From: Candidatus Cacconaster stercorequi
GTDB lineage: Bacteria; Bacillota; Clostridia; Oscillospirales; Oscillospiraceae
NCBI GenBank assembly: GCA_018064925.1
Contig: JAGHUH010000030.1
Coordinates: 1 to 50,954, forward strand
Direction of reading: 5' to 3'
DNA length: 50,954 bases
This document shows, piece by piece, positions 49,495 to 50,954 of the stretch. Each line of letters starts with the position of its first letter. The stretch's first letter is position 1. The notes beneath the pieces were generated by a model, which worked only from the letters and a program-made list of their open reading frames with translations, did not search any database and was not told where the DNA came from. The position numbers and the translations under genes are program-made.

Positions 49495-50727
49495 TTATAT
49501 TTTAATAATTAGTTGCTCTCTCGCCATATCGCCAGTAGGATTAAGCAACCGTTCTGTAATTTTATCTGAATAATTCTTGCTTTGAGATGCACTGTACCTT
49601 GGCTGAAATGCCCGTAATAGTGATCTTCGTATACTACTTCGTATGGATTGTTTGCTTTTCCAGTCAACAAAACCAATTTGCGTTGTAATGTCAGCCTCGA
49701 GTTGATCTAAAAAGTCCTCGGATATATTGGGAATAACCGAATAAATCACTTTTCGAACATCCGGTTCTATGTCATTATATTCAGGCGCAGAGGGGATATC
49801 TGCAGTGTTATTAAACGCCTCAAACTCGGGTACGCCTGTATGCGATGAAAGTTTCTTCTGCTGCAAATACACCATCTGGTGTTCTAATTCCGGGAACATG
49901 GTGGCTTCATTTATGTTGAAAAAGTCAAGATCTTCCCGAATCTGCGCTTTGTGCTTGCTCGGTATAACAAAATAGTTTTCGTCAAACTCACCATTTAAGG
50001 GCATGTACGATTTCTGAACTTGCCGGTCGCCAACACTCACACTATTGTTCTGGATTCGCAATGCTGTTGGCAAAATGAACGCTCCGCTTTGCCGTATCAA
50101 CCGATCATTGCTATGAGTTGAAACAATAAAATAGCTTTTCTGTATGTATTTAATGAATAGACTGTAGTCGTTTTCGGATAACAATCCGTATTCCGAATCA
50201 TCAATTACTTTGTTATGACTGAGGTTGGACAACAGAGATTCTACGGTCATGGTGTCATCAATTTGTATGAACGGAAGTGTCATCGCAATCTTCACGCATA
50301 GTTCATTGACTGAATGCCAGGGTGCGTGTTTATAAAAGATAGCACCATCCTTTTCTTCTTGCTTAAACCTTTTGTCCTTTCCGAGTTGATATTCAACCTT
50401 CGGCGCTGTAGCAAAATATAGGGCTACTAAAGGGTTTAGTGTTACATCGAGCAAACGGGTCCCTAACCCATAATGCTGTAATTTCGTAAGCGTTTCGAAT
50501 TCTGTCAGTGTACGAAATTCAAACGGATTTTGTCGAATTGCATTCTGAATCATCGTGTATTCGCTATTTAGCTTATTACCTCGAAAAACATTAGGGATAA
50601 CAGGCCACACAGCATTACTTTGCCCTCGAAAGAACCACTGATAATCCCCTAAGCCCAAGGCATCTTGTTCCTGTTTCATGCTCATTATTGCTGAAATGTA
50701 TTTTTCAAGCGATGTTATCTCTTTCAT
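49495..50727 (-). CDS. FRG-domain protein in the hsd operon
   Basis: This 410-residue protein has an N-terminal FRG domain (WFFRGQSNAVWPVIPNVFRG; LQHYGLGTRLLDVTLNPLVA followed by LYFA). The rest is unlike anything I can name; a mid segment repeats hydrophobic/charged helices and the tail is basic. FRG proteins are common passengers in type I restriction loci and defence islands; no activity is established here. AAAGGATC precedes the ATG. It lies between hsdS and hsdR, 44 and 32 bp from them. Confidence 0.85.
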   Translation of the reverse strand: MKEITSLEKYISAIMSMKQEQDALGLGDYQWFFRGQSNAVWPVIPNVFRGNKLNSEYTMIQNAIRQNPFEFRTLTEFETLTKLQHYGLGTRLLDVTLNPLVALYFATAPKVEYQLGKDKRFKQEEKDGAIFYKHAPWHSVNELCVKIAMTLPFIQIDDTMTVESLLSNLSHNKVIDDSEYGLLSENDYSLFIKYIQKSYFIVSTHSNDRLIRQSGAFILPTALRIQNNSVSVGDRQVQKSYMPLNGEFDENYFVIPSKHKAQIREDLDFFNINEATMFPELEHQMVYLQQKKLSSHTGVPEFEAFNNTADIPSAPEYNDIEPDVRKVIYSVIPNISEDFLDQLEADITTQIGFVDWKSKQSIRSSIRRSLLRAFQPRYSASQSKNYSDKITERLLNPTGDMAREQLIIKI

Positions 50728-50771
50728 TTATATGATCCTTTCTTTGAGGAGCTAAACGATAATTTAGCGGC

Positions 50772-50954
50772 TTAAATCTCTACGTTTGAAACGTCGAGTT
50801 CGCCCGTCATAAGACGCGGGAGCAAAGCATCACGCGCAGCAGCTAATTTTTCGGACTGAACACGGTTTTCTTGCATGGCTCGGTACATTGGAGCGACCAA
50901 TTCTTCAAAACTGGCCAAGGTCGCCTCGTCAGGTATCTGCAATTCCATGGCATT
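50772..50954 (-). CDS. hsdS: type I restriction specificity subunit, C-terminal end (partial)
   Basis: Sixty residues of the C-terminus are in the window: IPDEATLASFEELVAPMYRA, then a coiled helix (QSEKLAAARDALLPRLMTGE) ending in LDVSNVEI. The ...LRDxLLPRLMSGEI-type tail is the hallmark of HsdS conserved regions. The gene continues past the right edge. The target recognition domains are not visible. Confidence 0.9.
   Translation of the reverse strand, partial: NAMELQIPDEATLASFEELVAPMYRAMQENRVQSEKLAAARDALLPRLMTGELDVSNVEI

Overview
The window looks like the chromosome of a spore-forming, moderately high-GC member of the Clostridia, probably an Oscillospiraceae/Ruminococcaceae-type gut anaerobe. 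This rests on the spoVAD-spoVAE pair, Firmicutes-type ribosome binding sites (AGGAGG), tRNA-Leu genes with encoded CCA, an FMN riboswitch in front of a RibU transporter subunit, and a single-chain iron-sulfur L-serine dehydratase. The species cannot be named from this sequence alone.

Bases 1 to about 30,300 are a compact core region. They hold three tRNA-Leu genes; citrate synthase; a sirtuin; an Spx/ArsC-like protein; a CDF metal exporter operon with a zinc-ribbon protein and a 52-residue membrane miniprotein; azlCD; spoVAD-spoVAE; a CopA copper ATPase carrying a C-terminal CopZ-like domain with its own ribosome binding site; an AEC transporter; a SLOG protein; FMN riboswitch-ribU; dinB plus a metallo-beta-lactamase; a two-gene chromate transporter with birA; uraA behind a U-rich leader peptide and attenuator; a Nudix-DUF523-malQ operon; DUF1653 plus a YgjP-like metalloprotease; an aminotransferase; a nitrilase-ArsC-Smr operon; a metallophosphoesterase with endonuclease IV; a secreted NlpC/P60 hydrolase; an AraC regulator; and a dicarboxylate/amino-acid symporter. 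Many convergent gene pairs share one bidirectional terminator.

Bases 30,300 to 32,860 are a scar zone. They hold a possible IS200-type transposase tail with hairpins, an intact serine dehydratase, a frameshifted Crp/Fnr pseudogene, a tyrosine-recombinase C-terminal fragment, and the 3' half of a tRNA-Ala(GGC) that looks like an attachment site.

Bases 32,860 to the right edge are an accessory defence island with more AT-rich codon use. A Fic-fold protein with a mutated active-site motif is followed by an XRE repressor. Divergent from the repressor is a two-gene cassette (SLOG protein plus a U32-like cysteine-rich protein) whose promoter is bracketed by copies of a 14-bp palindrome. After that, almost everything is transcribed leftward. 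From the right edge this reads: HsdS (partial), FRG-domain protein, HsdR, a decayed GIY-YIG gene, a PLD/DUF3427 helicase, a GmrSD-like DUF262-DUF1524 nuclease, a MazG-like pyrophosphatase, a small HTH protein and a nuclease-helicase. Gaps are 2 to 44 bp or overlaps, so this is probably one long type I restriction plus auxiliary defence operon. It is followed by an AAA ATPase/nuclease with its own promoter.

The most interesting items are: the pyrBI-like leader/attenuator in front of uraA; the operator-controlled SLOG + U32-like cassette; the long defence operon and its decaying GIY-YIG gene; the internal CopZ start inside copA; and the tRNA-Ala att scar that may mark the island boundary.
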